In this document: in pieces, positions 33,800 to 40,964 of the stretch
Numbering within the stretch: position 1 is the first letter of the stretch
How the letters are laid out: every line of letters begins with the position of its first letter
Source: Streptomyces inusitatus
Lineage (GTDB): Bacteria > Actinomycetota > Actinomycetes > Streptomycetales > Streptomycetaceae
Assembly (NCBI RefSeq): GCF_014651115.1
Contig: NZ_BMWG01000006.1
Coordinates: 106,752 to 170,751, forward strand
Reading direction: 5' to 3'
Length of the DNA: 64,000 nucleotides
The notes under the pieces: generated by a model
Databases searched by the model: none
Told to the model about the DNA's origin: nothing
What the model saw: the letters and a program-made list of their open reading frames with translations, nothing else
Position numbers and translations under genes: made by a program

Positions 33800-34636
33800 T
33801 CACACCCCCCGGCCGACGGGGCCCGCGGGGCCGCCCGGGCCGCCCGGTTCACCCAGTCTGCTCAGCTCGTCCAGCGCGGGCAGCAGCAGTTGACGGCCGG
33901 GGGCCAGCCGCATCGGATCGTCGATCCCGTTCGCCTCGGCGATCACCCGCCAGGCCGCCGGGTCCCCGTACTCCCGCTGCGCGAGCGACTGGAGCGAGTC
34001 GCCCGCGTCCACCCGGTGCACCCGCCGGGCCGCCAGCGCCCCCGAGGTCGGATTCTGCCCCGGCGTCTCCCCGCTGATCTCCTCCATGGTGACCTGGCAG
34101 ATCGCCCGGATCGGCACCCCCGAGGTGGTGAACAGCGTGTACTTCGCCTGCACCTGGCTCACATAGCCGGGGAAGCCGGTCAGCCCGCCCCAGTGGAACA
34201 CCACCCACGGCGGCGAGGCGCGCTGCCGCTGCCGGGTCTCGCTGGTCGGCACACAGCACGCGAAGAGCTGCTCCACCGAGGTCACCACCCGGGTGTCCTG
34301 GGTGTCGCTCGCGTCGAAGAACATCTCGACCGTGAGCTTGCTGGGCTGCGAGCCCTGGTACTCCGGCGGCCCCGAACTCTTCGCGCCCTTGGCCGGAGTC
34401 CGCTTCCAGGAAGCCGCCTTGGTCAGACTCAGCTCCTTCGGATTGAACTGGAAGTCGATCCGTCCACAGGGGCCGCCGGGGGTGAGCCCGCCGCCGGTCG
34501 GCGGAGTCCGCAGCTCCAGATAGGCGTGCTCCAGCTTGGGCCGCCCCGCCCCGCCCGCCCCGCCCGAGCCGCCCTTGCCCGCCGCGACCCCCGGCGTACC
34601 GGCCGCGCTGAAGGCGATGGGTCCCGCGCCGCTCAT
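33800..34636 (-). CDS. CIS hub/tube adaptor with C-terminal LysM (Afp7-like)
   Basis: 278 residues from the ATG at 34636, 5 bp after the tube gene stop. The N-terminal part ('LEHAYLELRTPP...IDFQFNPKELSLTKAASWKRTPAKGAK...LTVEMFFDASDTQDTRVVTSVEQLFACC') is the CIS tube-protein family found in Afp7/Pvc7; a LysM domain follows ('VHRVDAGDSLQSLAQREYGDPAAWRVIAEANGID', ~205-255). It links inner tube to spike hub, as gp53/gp48-like proteins do. The LysM could touch peptidoglycan or serve structurally. Confidence 0.88.
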   Translation of the reverse strand: MSGAGPIAFSAAGTPGVAAGKGGSGGAGGAGRPKLEHAYLELRTPPTGGGLTPGGPCGRIDFQFNPKELSLTKAASWKRTPAKGAKSSGPPEYQGSQPSKLTVEMFFDASDTQDTRVVTSVEQLFACCVPTSETRQRQRASPPWVVFHWGGLTGFPGYVSQVQAKYTLFTTSGVPIRAICQVTMEEISGETPGQNPTSGALAARRVHRVDAGDSLQSLAQREYGDPAAWRVIAEANGIDDPMRLAPGRQLLLPALDELSRLGEPGGPGGPAGPVGRGV

Positions 34637-34641
34637 CGCGC

Positions 34642-35079
34642 TCAGCCCTCCATCACATAGCCGTGATGGGCGATCTCGATCGTCTCCATCGCCACCTTCG
34701 GCGACTCCGGGTTGAAGGAGGGACCGGTCCAGCGGACCGGCACGACCTCCAGCAGCCCCCACTGGGCGACCTTCCGGCCGTCCCCGGTGCGCGCCTCGAT
34801 ATGGGCCGTCTTACGGCTGAAGCCGGTGGTCATGGTGGCGAACCAGCGGGCCACCTTCTCCGTCTCGCGCGTCAGCGGCCGGGAGAGCTTCACATTCGAG
34901 TACTTCAGCCGGGTCGGAAGCTGCCACAGATGCCCGTTGTTCCCGCCCTCCTCCCGCGTTTCGAGCACGACCTCGCAGCCGAGCCCCTCACAGGTGTTGA
35001 AGGAACCCAGCTCGATGTCGTCGATGGTGACGACGAAACAGACGCTGACGGCGGGGTCGTCGTCCTGGACGCCGGCCAT
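34642..35079 (-). CDS. CIS second tube protein (tube initiator, Afp5-like)
   Basis: 145 residues, T4 gp19-like fold: 'VCFVVTIDDIELGSFNTCEGLGCEVVLETREEGGNNGHLWQLPTRLKYSNVKLSRPLTRETEKVARWF' and a tail 'VAMETIEIAHHGYVMEG'. It differs from the main tube protein at 37358 and, being next to the hub adaptor, probably forms the first ring of the tube on the baseplate. Confidence 0.88.
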   Translation of the reverse strand: MAGVQDDDPAVSVCFVVTIDDIELGSFNTCEGLGCEVVLETREEGGNNGHLWQLPTRLKYSNVKLSRPLTRETEKVARWFATMTTGFSRKTAHIEARTGDGRKVAQWGLLEVVPVRWTGPSFNPESPKVAMETIEIAHHGYVMEG

Positions 35080-35109
35080 GACACCTGCCTTTCGGTCTCG
35101 GGGGATCGA

Positions 35110-36759
35110 TCAGTGCCTGGTGTTGATGAGAAACCCGGCGCGCTCGCGCTCCAGCCGCAGATCCGCCTTGAACAGCCGGCTGAGCGGCGCGTACAGGGCA
35201 CGCACCAGCTCATCCGTGACCTGCGGCGAAGCCGCCTTCGAAGCCCCGGGTCCCGCTCCCGCGCTCTGTTCCGGTCCTGGTTCCGGTCCCGGCTCCGTTT
35301 CAGGTCCTGGTCCTGGTCCTGGACCTGATTCCGGTTCTGGTTCCGGGTTGGGCGGCGGAGGCTCGGCGGTCTCCGTCTCACGCTGGACGATCACGGGCAT
35401 GGGCACGGGCCGTACGGCGGGCCGCGCCGGAGCCCCGAACACCACACTCCCGTCCGCCATCCGCTGCGCCACCCCGGCCGCCACCGCGACCTCCCCGGCG
35501 GAGAGCGGTGGCGAACGCCGCACCGAACGCGGCACCGGCGGCCCGGCGGCGACCGGCGACCGCCGCCGCTGTACGGGGGGTGGGGATGGCGACGACGGGG
35601 CCGGCGCCGGAGACGGGGCCGGAGACGGGCCGGGGGGCGTGTCACCCAGGGGGACGGCTGTCCGCTGTACGAAGGTCCCCGCCGCGCCCGGTCCGGCCGG
35701 GGTCCATCGGACGGGCACGGGGGCCGCCGGTGCGGGCGGCGCAGCTCTTGGTCTTTCGGTTTCGGTCAGTTGCAGCGGCAGGGGGCGGTTCCCGAGCAGC
35801 GGCACCACCCTTGCTTGTGTCGGAACCGGTGACCGCGAGGTCTGGAGCCGGACCGGAGGTCCAGGCTCCGGCACGGGCATCTGCGGTGCGGGTGCGGGTG
35901 CGGACGCCGGTGCCGGTGCCGGTGCCGGTGCGGGGATCAGCGGGTCGTCCCCCAGCAGGGGCGCGGCGACGGCTGCCGTCTCCGGCTCGGCCTCCGCAGC
36001 CACTTCCACCGCTTCCGGTTCTGGTTCCGCTTCTATCCGGGCCGGAGGCCGTTCCCCCGGGGCCGAGGTGGCCGCCGCCTGCCGCTGCGCGGTGGGCGGC
36101 AGCGCGGGCAGCGGAGCCCCGAGCCCGAGCCCGGGCGCCCGCCCGGCGGGCGGGGTACGCGAGGGCTCAGCCGCCCTCTGCACCTCGGCCCGCACTGGGG
36201 GCTGGGCCTGGGCCTCGGGCTCGGGCTGGCGCTGAGTCTGCGGGACCTCCGGAGGCAGTACGGGCCGCTCGCCCACGAGCCGCCGCACCGGCGACTCCGA
36301 CGCGGCCACAGCCGTACTCCCGTCCACCGACACCGGGGGAGGCGACACCGGGGACGCCGACACCAGGGACGGCGAGTCGCCCCCGTACCCCGGACGCACG
36401 GACACAGCGGGCCCCAGGGACCGCTGCACCGGAGCATGCGCGAGCTGAACCGACTGCGCCGGTCGTGCCTCCCGTACGGGTGTGGTGATCCCGTGCACGG
36501 TCCCGGTCGGGGCGTCAGCGCTGATCAGATGCCCCAGCGGGGTGGTGAGCGCGGTGTCGCGCCGGGTGGTGAGCGAACCGTGGAAGCCGGCGGGATCGCT
36601 GATCAGCTGCTGGTCGCCCAGGCTCCGCTGAAGCGGCGGCAGCGCGCCGAGGTCCAGCCGTGGCCGCCGTACCGCCATCGGCTCGGCCGCCTCTCCCCGT
36701 ACCCCCGGAGTCTCCCGCTCCGTACGCCCCGCGCCGCGCAGCCAGGACATCAGACCCAT
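35110..36759 (-). CDS. Long Pro/Ala-rich CIS-locus protein
   Basis: 549 residues, mostly low-complexity Pro/Ala/Val/Glu with runs such as repeated PAPAPA and PEPE. Ordered islands are the N-terminal 'PPLQRSLGDQQLISDPAGF...GSLTTRRDTALTTPLGHLISADAPTGTVHGI' and the C-terminal 'TDELVRALYAPLSRLFKADLRLERERAGFLINTRH'. Such disordered linkers with a conserved end are seen at this spot in actinobacterial CIS loci. It also carries 'LQRSLG'/'VQRSLG' elements like those in the toxin and DUF4157 proteins. Might tether cargo or baseplate parts; role unknown. Confidence 0.7.
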   Translation of the reverse strand: MGLMSWLRGAGRTERETPGVRGEAAEPMAVRRPRLDLGALPPLQRSLGDQQLISDPAGFHGSLTTRRDTALTTPLGHLISADAPTGTVHGITTPVREARPAQSVQLAHAPVQRSLGPAVSVRPGYGGDSPSLVSASPVSPPPVSVDGSTAVAASESPVRRLVGERPVLPPEVPQTQRQPEPEAQAQPPVRAEVQRAAEPSRTPPAGRAPGLGLGAPLPALPPTAQRQAAATSAPGERPPARIEAEPEPEAVEVAAEAEPETAAVAAPLLGDDPLIPAPAPAPAPASAPAPAPQMPVPEPGPPVRLQTSRSPVPTQARVVPLLGNRPLPLQLTETERPRAAPPAPAAPVPVRWTPAGPGAAGTFVQRTAVPLGDTPPGPSPAPSPAPAPSSPSPPPVQRRRSPVAAGPPVPRSVRRSPPLSAGEVAVAAGVAQRMADGSVVFGAPARPAVRPVPMPVIVQRETETAEPPPPNPEPEPESGPGPGPGPETEPGPEPGPEQSAGAGPGASKAASPQVTDELVRALYAPLSRLFKADLRLERERAGFLINTRH

Positions 36760-36786
36760 GGTTTCCCCCGTCCTTACGGCCCGTTC

Positions 36787-36930
36787 TTACTGCCCATTGA
36801 GGCGAGCGGCCTCGGCGACGAACCGCAGACGCTCCGGGTGTTCCAGGTCCAGCAGCTCATCCAGCGACCAGTGGAAGTGATGGGCGAGGTACGCGACCTC
36901 CTCGTAGAGCAGGTCGGCCGCGTACGTCAC
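36787..36930 (-). CDS. DUF6760-like small CIS protein (47 residues)
   Basis: A very short gene from the GTG at 36930 to TAA, starting 'MTYAADLLYEEVAYLAHHFH' and continuing 'WSLDELLDLEHPERLRFVAE'. The 'EEVAYLAxHFHWxLDELLxLEHxxRxRFVxE' pattern matches the small protein conserved next to tube genes in CIS and similar tail loci (gpE/gpGT-like, DUF6760). It overlaps the preceding gene's stop by GTGA, which strongly supports it as real. Probably a tail-assembly chaperone partner. Confidence 0.8.
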   Translation of the reverse strand: MTYAADLLYEEVAYLAHHFHWSLDELLDLEHPERLRFVAEAARLNGQ

Positions 36931-37358
36931 GATTCCCCCAGGCGTCCACCGGCGAGATCCACCGCGAACTCCTCCTGGCAGGAGGGACAGGTGACAGCGG
37001 CACGAGTGTGCCCCTCGGCATTGATCCGCCGATAGAAATCCTGGAGAAAGGCCAGGTCGGAGGCGAACAGATCCTCGATGATCCCCGGGTGGACATCATC
37101 GACCGCGCCGATCCGGGTCACCACCCGGGCGATCAGCACCACCGACAGATAGGCGGAGTTCTCCCGTACCCGGTCGTCCCGCAGCGGCACCAGCTCGTCC
37201 CGGGCGGTCGCCAGCCGCATCACGCCCGAGCGGTGCACGGTGCCCGAATCATCCACATAGCCCCGGGGCAGTTCGAAGGCGAACTCGGTCCGCAGGGTGT
37301 CCCGGGACTCCCCCTGGCCATTCGGCGGCCGTTCCGGGGTCTGGACCGTACGGCGCAT
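36927..37358 (-). CDS. CIS tail assembly protein
   Basis: 143 residues from the ATG at 37358 (overlaps the tube stop by ATGA). 'FAFELPRGYVDDSGTVHRSGVMRLATARDELVPLRDDRVRENSAYLSVVLIARVVTRIGAVDDVHPGIIEDLFASDLAFLQDFYRRIN' resembles the phage tail-assembly protein family found beside tube genes; a 'CPSCQEEFAVDL' CxxC element ends the protein. With the 47-residue protein it looks like the chaperone pair of long-tail systems. Exact role inferred. Confidence 0.75.
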   Translation of the reverse strand: MRRTVQTPERPPNGQGESRDTLRTEFAFELPRGYVDDSGTVHRSGVMRLATARDELVPLRDDRVRENSAYLSVVLIARVVTRIGAVDDVHPGIIEDLFASDLAFLQDFYRRINAEGHTRAAVTCPSCQEEFAVDLAGGRLGES

Positions 37359-37801
37359 CAGTCGAGTTCCATGCTCTCGTAGGTGATCGAGAGCTTCTCC
37401 GTCAGCACCGAGGTGTCCCCGGCCTTGAGCGTGCCGATCTCCAGAGACTTCGGCCACGCGTTGATGAGCTTGTACCGCTTGATCGGCACTCCCTCGTAGT
37501 CGTACACGATCACCGCGCCATTGCGGCGGGCGTCCGTCATCCGGCCGAACCGCGAGTCCCTGATCCAGAGTTCAAAACTGTTGTCCTCGGTGAGACCGCG
37601 CGTCACCGTGACCTCTCCGGCCTTCGGCCGGCCGGGGAGCTTCTTGATGGCGTATTTTCCGTCCGCGGTGTTCTGCTTCAACTCGATGACGTCCTGTTCC
37701 ATCTTCAGACCACTCACCTCGGTGATCTGCTTGATGACGACGCTGTCGAACTCAAGGCCGAAGGAATGCCCCACGGAACTGTCGAGATCGGGCAGTGGCA
37801 C
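37358..37801 (-). CDS. CIS inner tube protein (Hcp/gp19-like)
   Basis: 147 residues. 'HSFGLEFDSVVIKQITEVSGLKMEQDVIELKQNTADGKYAIKKLPGRPKAGEVTVTRGLTEDNSFELWIRDSRFGRMTDARRNGAVIVYDYEGVPIKRYKLINAWPKSLEIGTL' is the typical tail-tube family sequence (Afp1/Pvc1). Located right after the sheath gene, 36 bp apart, as in most contractile systems, so it is the major tube subunit. Confidence 0.93.
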   Translation of the reverse strand: MPLPDLDSSVGHSFGLEFDSVVIKQITEVSGLKMEQDVIELKQNTADGKYAIKKLPGRPKAGEVTVTRGLTEDNSFELWIRDSRFGRMTDARRNGAVIVYDYEGVPIKRYKLINAWPKSLEIGTLKAGDTSVLTEKLSITYESMELD

Positions 37802-37836
37802 AACAGACTCCTAACGCACGCTGAAGAGTTGACCGG

Positions 37837-39390
37837 TCATTCGTCGATCCCGCCCGTGCCGCCGGTCAGCTGCGAGAGCCGGAAAACCACGAACTCCGCC
37901 GGTTTCACCGGCGCGACCCCGATCTCACAGATGACCTGCCCCGCGTCGACGCTCTCCGGCGGATTGGTCTCGCGGTCGCACTTGACGTAGAACGCCTCGT
38001 CCGGGGTCAGCCCGAACAGCGCCCCCTTGCGCCACTCATTGACCAGGAAAGCCGAGACCGTACGCCGGATACGGGCCCACAGCGCGTCGTCGTTCGGCTC
38101 GAACACCACCCACTGCGTACCGGCCAGGATCGACTCCTCCAGATAATTGAAGAGCCGCCGCACATTCAGATAACGCCACTCCTGCCCGGAGGCGAGCGTC
38201 CGCGCCCCCCAGACCCGGATGCCCCGGCCGGGGAAGGAACGGATGCAGTTCAGACCGATCGGATTGAGCACATCGTGCTCCCCCTTCGTCAGCTGCGTCT
38301 GAAGCGCCACCGCCCCGCGCACCACCTCGTTCGCCGGGGCCTTGTGCACCCCGCGCGAAGCGTCGCTGCGCGCCCAGACGCCGGCGATGTGCCCGCTCGG
38401 CGGTACGAGGGACGCCCGCGCCGACGAAGGCACCGCCACACTGATCCACGGGTAGTAGAGCGTCGCGTACTTGGAGTCGAAGTTCGCCCGATCCGTACGC
38501 CAGCCCCTGACCTGCTGCGGGCTGAGCCCCGGCGGCGGGTCCAGAATGGCGACCCGGTCGCCCATCAGCTCACAGTGGCTGATCAGCCCGTGCTGCACCG
38601 CGACCACCGCGTCCAGATCGAGCAGCCCGCGCTGGTACGCGCTCATCAGATCCGGCACCGCGACCATCGTGACGTCCTCGACCGCCTCCAGCCCGCCGAA
38701 GCCGGTCCTCCGGTCGGGATCGCCCACATACACCTCGGGCACCAGCCCCGGCGCGCCGCCGGCCGCCGGCGGCGCGGGCGCGAGCGTCACCGACTGCGTC
38801 GCCGGCCGGGCGGGGGCCGCTCCCTGGCCCGTCTCCCTCACCTCGATCAGCGCCGACTGGGCGTTGACCCGGGTGGCCACATTCTCCTTGCTGCGTTTCG
38901 TGGTGACGGACGGATAGGTCTCCGCGATTCGGCCATCCCGCTTCACGATCAGCCGGAAGACGTCCGACGGAGGGTCGTCGCCCTCGGCGTCCGCGACCTC
39001 GACCGTGATCTCACCACTGACTCCGGGGCGGGCGGTCACGGCGTACGGCCCGAGAAGCGTCTCCGCCCCCGCCTCTTCATTTCCCCCCTCATTGGCCGCC
39101 GCATCGACTGCCGTGTCGACCGCTGTTCCATCGCCGATGCGCACCACATAACAGGTGCCGCCGCCATTGGCGAAGAACCCATAGACGGAGGCGGCGAGAT
39201 AGGCGCCCTCCATGAAGTCACCAAACCGGCTCACGAACTGACTCCAGTTCGTGATCAGCGTCGGCTCGTCGAATGGTCCCTTCTGCGCGAAGCCCACAAA
39301 GGCGGCGATCGAGGTGCCCACCCCTTCGATCGGCCGCGACCCGGACTCGACCTCTTCGACGTAGACGCCCGGGGACAGGTACGACGGCAT
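37837..39390 (-). CDS. CIS contractile sheath protein
   Basis: 517 residues. 'SYLSPGVYVEEVESGSRPIEGVGTSIAAFVGFAQKGPFDEPTLITNWSQFVSRFG' at the N-terminus and 'LNPIGLNCIRSFPGRGIRVWGARTLAS...WRYLNVRRLFNYLEESILAGTQWVVFEPND' at the C-terminus are unmistakable tail-sheath motifs; 'ETNPPESVDAGQVICEIGVAPVKPAEFVVFRLSQ' gives the tube-facing handshake strand. An internal ~100-residue surface domain lies near 90-200. First gene of the structural operon. Confidence 0.95.
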   Translation of the reverse strand: MPSYLSPGVYVEEVESGSRPIEGVGTSIAAFVGFAQKGPFDEPTLITNWSQFVSRFGDFMEGAYLAASVYGFFANGGGTCYVVRIGDGTAVDTAVDAAANEGGNEEAGAETLLGPYAVTARPGVSGEITVEVADAEGDDPPSDVFRLIVKRDGRIAETYPSVTTKRSKENVATRVNAQSALIEVRETGQGAAPARPATQSVTLAPAPPAAGGAPGLVPEVYVGDPDRRTGFGGLEAVEDVTMVAVPDLMSAYQRGLLDLDAVVAVQHGLISHCELMGDRVAILDPPPGLSPQQVRGWRTDRANFDSKYATLYYPWISVAVPSSARASLVPPSGHIAGVWARSDASRGVHKAPANEVVRGAVALQTQLTKGEHDVLNPIGLNCIRSFPGRGIRVWGARTLASGQEWRYLNVRRLFNYLEESILAGTQWVVFEPNDDALWARIRRTVSAFLVNEWRKGALFGLTPDEAFYVKCDRETNPPESVDAGQVICEIGVAPVKPAEFVVFRLSQLTGGTGGIDE

Positions 39391-39630
39391 ATCAGCTCGC
39401 TTTCACCGGGGAACGCGGGCAATTCTCGTCATCGAACCGATCACCGGGAACGGATACTCGGTCGCCCCGCCGGGCACCGGGAGCTGCCCGATGGGGCAGC
39501 CCCGATGTTCTGTTCGAACCGTGCCCGAACCTGGACTCGCGGCGGTCCGGCCCTGCTTGTGACACCCCTGTGACTCGGGACTGTGACCGCCATCACGCGC
39601 GCTGGATCAACGCCCTGATGAGATGGCCGA

Positions 39631-40605
39631 ATGAGCAGACTGGCCTTTCGCCGCCGCCCGGCCCTTGCCGCGACCGCACCCCTGCCTGTGGCCCTGCCCG
39701 TGTCCCTGGCCGCGATCGCTCTGCTGCTCACCGCCTGCGGGACCGAACGCCCGGACGCGGGGCACTCCGGCGCGAGTACGCCCGCGCCGTCGGCTTCCAC
39801 CACTCGGGTCGACGACCCGGGCAAGGACGGCGTACGCATCACCTCGCTGACCCTCCCGCCCGCTTCCCCCTCACCCGCCGGCAGCCCCTTCCCCTCGGCC
39901 GACCGTCTCGGCTCGGACTCGGGGATCTCGGCCGCCTACGAGGTCACCAACCACGGCGCCGAGGCTCTGACCTACACGATCGTCTTCACCTTCATGAGCG
40001 GTGACGGGGGAGCCATGGCCAACCAGACCGCGACCGTGCGCGACGTCGGCCCCGGGAAGACCGCGCGAGGCACGGTCCGGGCCGGAGCGCTGCCGCCCAC
40101 CACGCCGCAGGTGACGCAGGCCAAGGTGCTCGAAGTGACCAAGGTCCCGGCGGGTGAGGCTCCGGCCGAGGCAGGTGCCTGCCCCGCCTCCGGGATCCGC
40201 GTCAGCGCCGACCAGGGCGACGCGGCGATGGGGCTGCGCGTCGTGGGCCTGCGCCTCGACAACTGCGGCACCCGCCCCTACACCGTCAAGGGCTACCCGC
40301 TGCTGGAACTCCTGGACGAGGACCGCGAGCCCGTCGACGGCATCGAGATCCTCGACGGCAGCGGCGAGATCACCACCGGCGCCGGGCCCGACGAGCCGCC
40401 CCGGCACATCGCGCTCGCCCCCGGCGAATCGGCGACCGCCGGCCTGGTGTGGCGCAACACGACCGAGTCCGGCACCCCCGTGAACGTGCCCCATGTGCGG
40501 GTCCGGGCGAAGGCGGGCGCCGCCCCTGTGACCGTGACCCCGAAGCTCGACCTCGGAACCACCGGAAAGCTGGGGGTCAGGCCCTGGGAAAAGGCGGGGC
40601 GCTAG
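39631..40605 (+). CDS. DUF4232-like lipoprotein
   Basis: 324 residues. Signal peptide ending in the lipobox 'LLTAC' (Cys36), a Ser/Pro-rich spacer, a first beta-domain ('ISAAYEVTNHGAEALTYTIVFTF...'), then a DUF4232-type domain ('ACPASGIRVSADQGDAAMGLRVVGLRLDNCGTRPYTVKGYPLLELLDEDREPVDG') with two Cys likely bridged. Exported and lipid-anchored; function unknown. It is divergent from the CIS operon with 240 bp between and separated from the toxin gene by a terminator and tRNA, so it need not belong to the CIS. Confidence 0.8.
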   Translation: MSRLAFRRRPALAATAPLPVALPVSLAAIALLLTACGTERPDAGHSGASTPAPSASTTRVDDPGKDGVRITSLTLPPASPSPAGSPFPSADRLGSDSGISAAYEVTNHGAEALTYTIVFTFMSGDGGAMANQTATVRDVGPGKTARGTVRAGALPPTTPQVTQAKVLEVTKVPAGEAPAEAGACPASGIRVSADQGDAAMGLRVVGLRLDNCGTRPYTVKGYPLLELLDEDREPVDGIEILDGSGEITTGAGPDEPPRHIALAPGESATAGLVWRNTTESGTPVNVPHVRVRAKAGAAPVTVTPKLDLGTTGKLGVRPWEKAGR

Positions 40606-40621
40606 AAGCCGCCCCACAGGA

Positions 40622-40655
40622 AAGGCCCCGGTCTCCGTGAGGAGGCCGGGGCCTT
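40622..40655 (+). terminator. Hairpin terminator
   Basis: 10-bp stem AAGGCCCCGG / CCGGGGCCTT extended by a TCTCC/GGAGG pairing, 17 bp after the lipoprotein stop and 6 bp beyond the 3' end of the minus-strand tRNA. It can serve both transcripts. Confidence 0.8.
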
Positions 40656-40660
40656 GTTCG

Positions 40661-40730
40661 AGCGCTGGGCAGGCCTTGCACCTGCATCCCCCCACGGGAA
40701 GTGGGGTGTCTTTCCTTGGACCACCAACGC
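40661..40730 (-). tRNA. tRNA-Gly (anticodon UCC), atypical
   Basis: Folded by eye on the minus strand. 7-bp acceptor stem GCGTTGG/CCAGCGC (one G-U), D arm with 3-bp GTC/GAC stem and GG-containing 8-nt loop, anticodon arm CCCCA-CTTCCCG-TGGGG giving anticodon TCC, 4-nt variable loop, T arm GCAGG-TGCAAGG-CCTGC, discriminator U, no encoded CCA. All four arms pair fully. Oddities: T-loop begins TGCA where nearly all tRNAs have TTCR (position 55 U->G), and the D stem is short. An AT-rich TATATT box lies 40 bp upstream (40771-40776). Might be a divergent isoacceptor or a non-translational tRNA. Confidence 0.7.
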
Positions 40731-40964
40731 CGGTCCCACCGCCGGGAGTCCCGGCCGCGAGCACATGATCAATATATCGCAGAAATGCCGACGGCATGCC
40801 CCGGGTCCCTCTTCGCGGTGCCGCACCGCGGGATTTTCCCCAACAGGCAACCGCTTCTGCCCTCGTCGCTGCCTGAGCGTTCCTGTCCGGGCTCTTCGTC
40901 GCCCCCGACGCTGAGGAGGCGCACGGCTGGGTGAGCGGGGTGAGCGGGGCGAGGGGGTGACGCG

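Noticed and set aside
30890..34660. 1256-residue plus-strand frame across the CIS baseplate genes
   Set aside because: Antisense to five recognisable CIS genes; Arg/Pro/His-rich without motifs.
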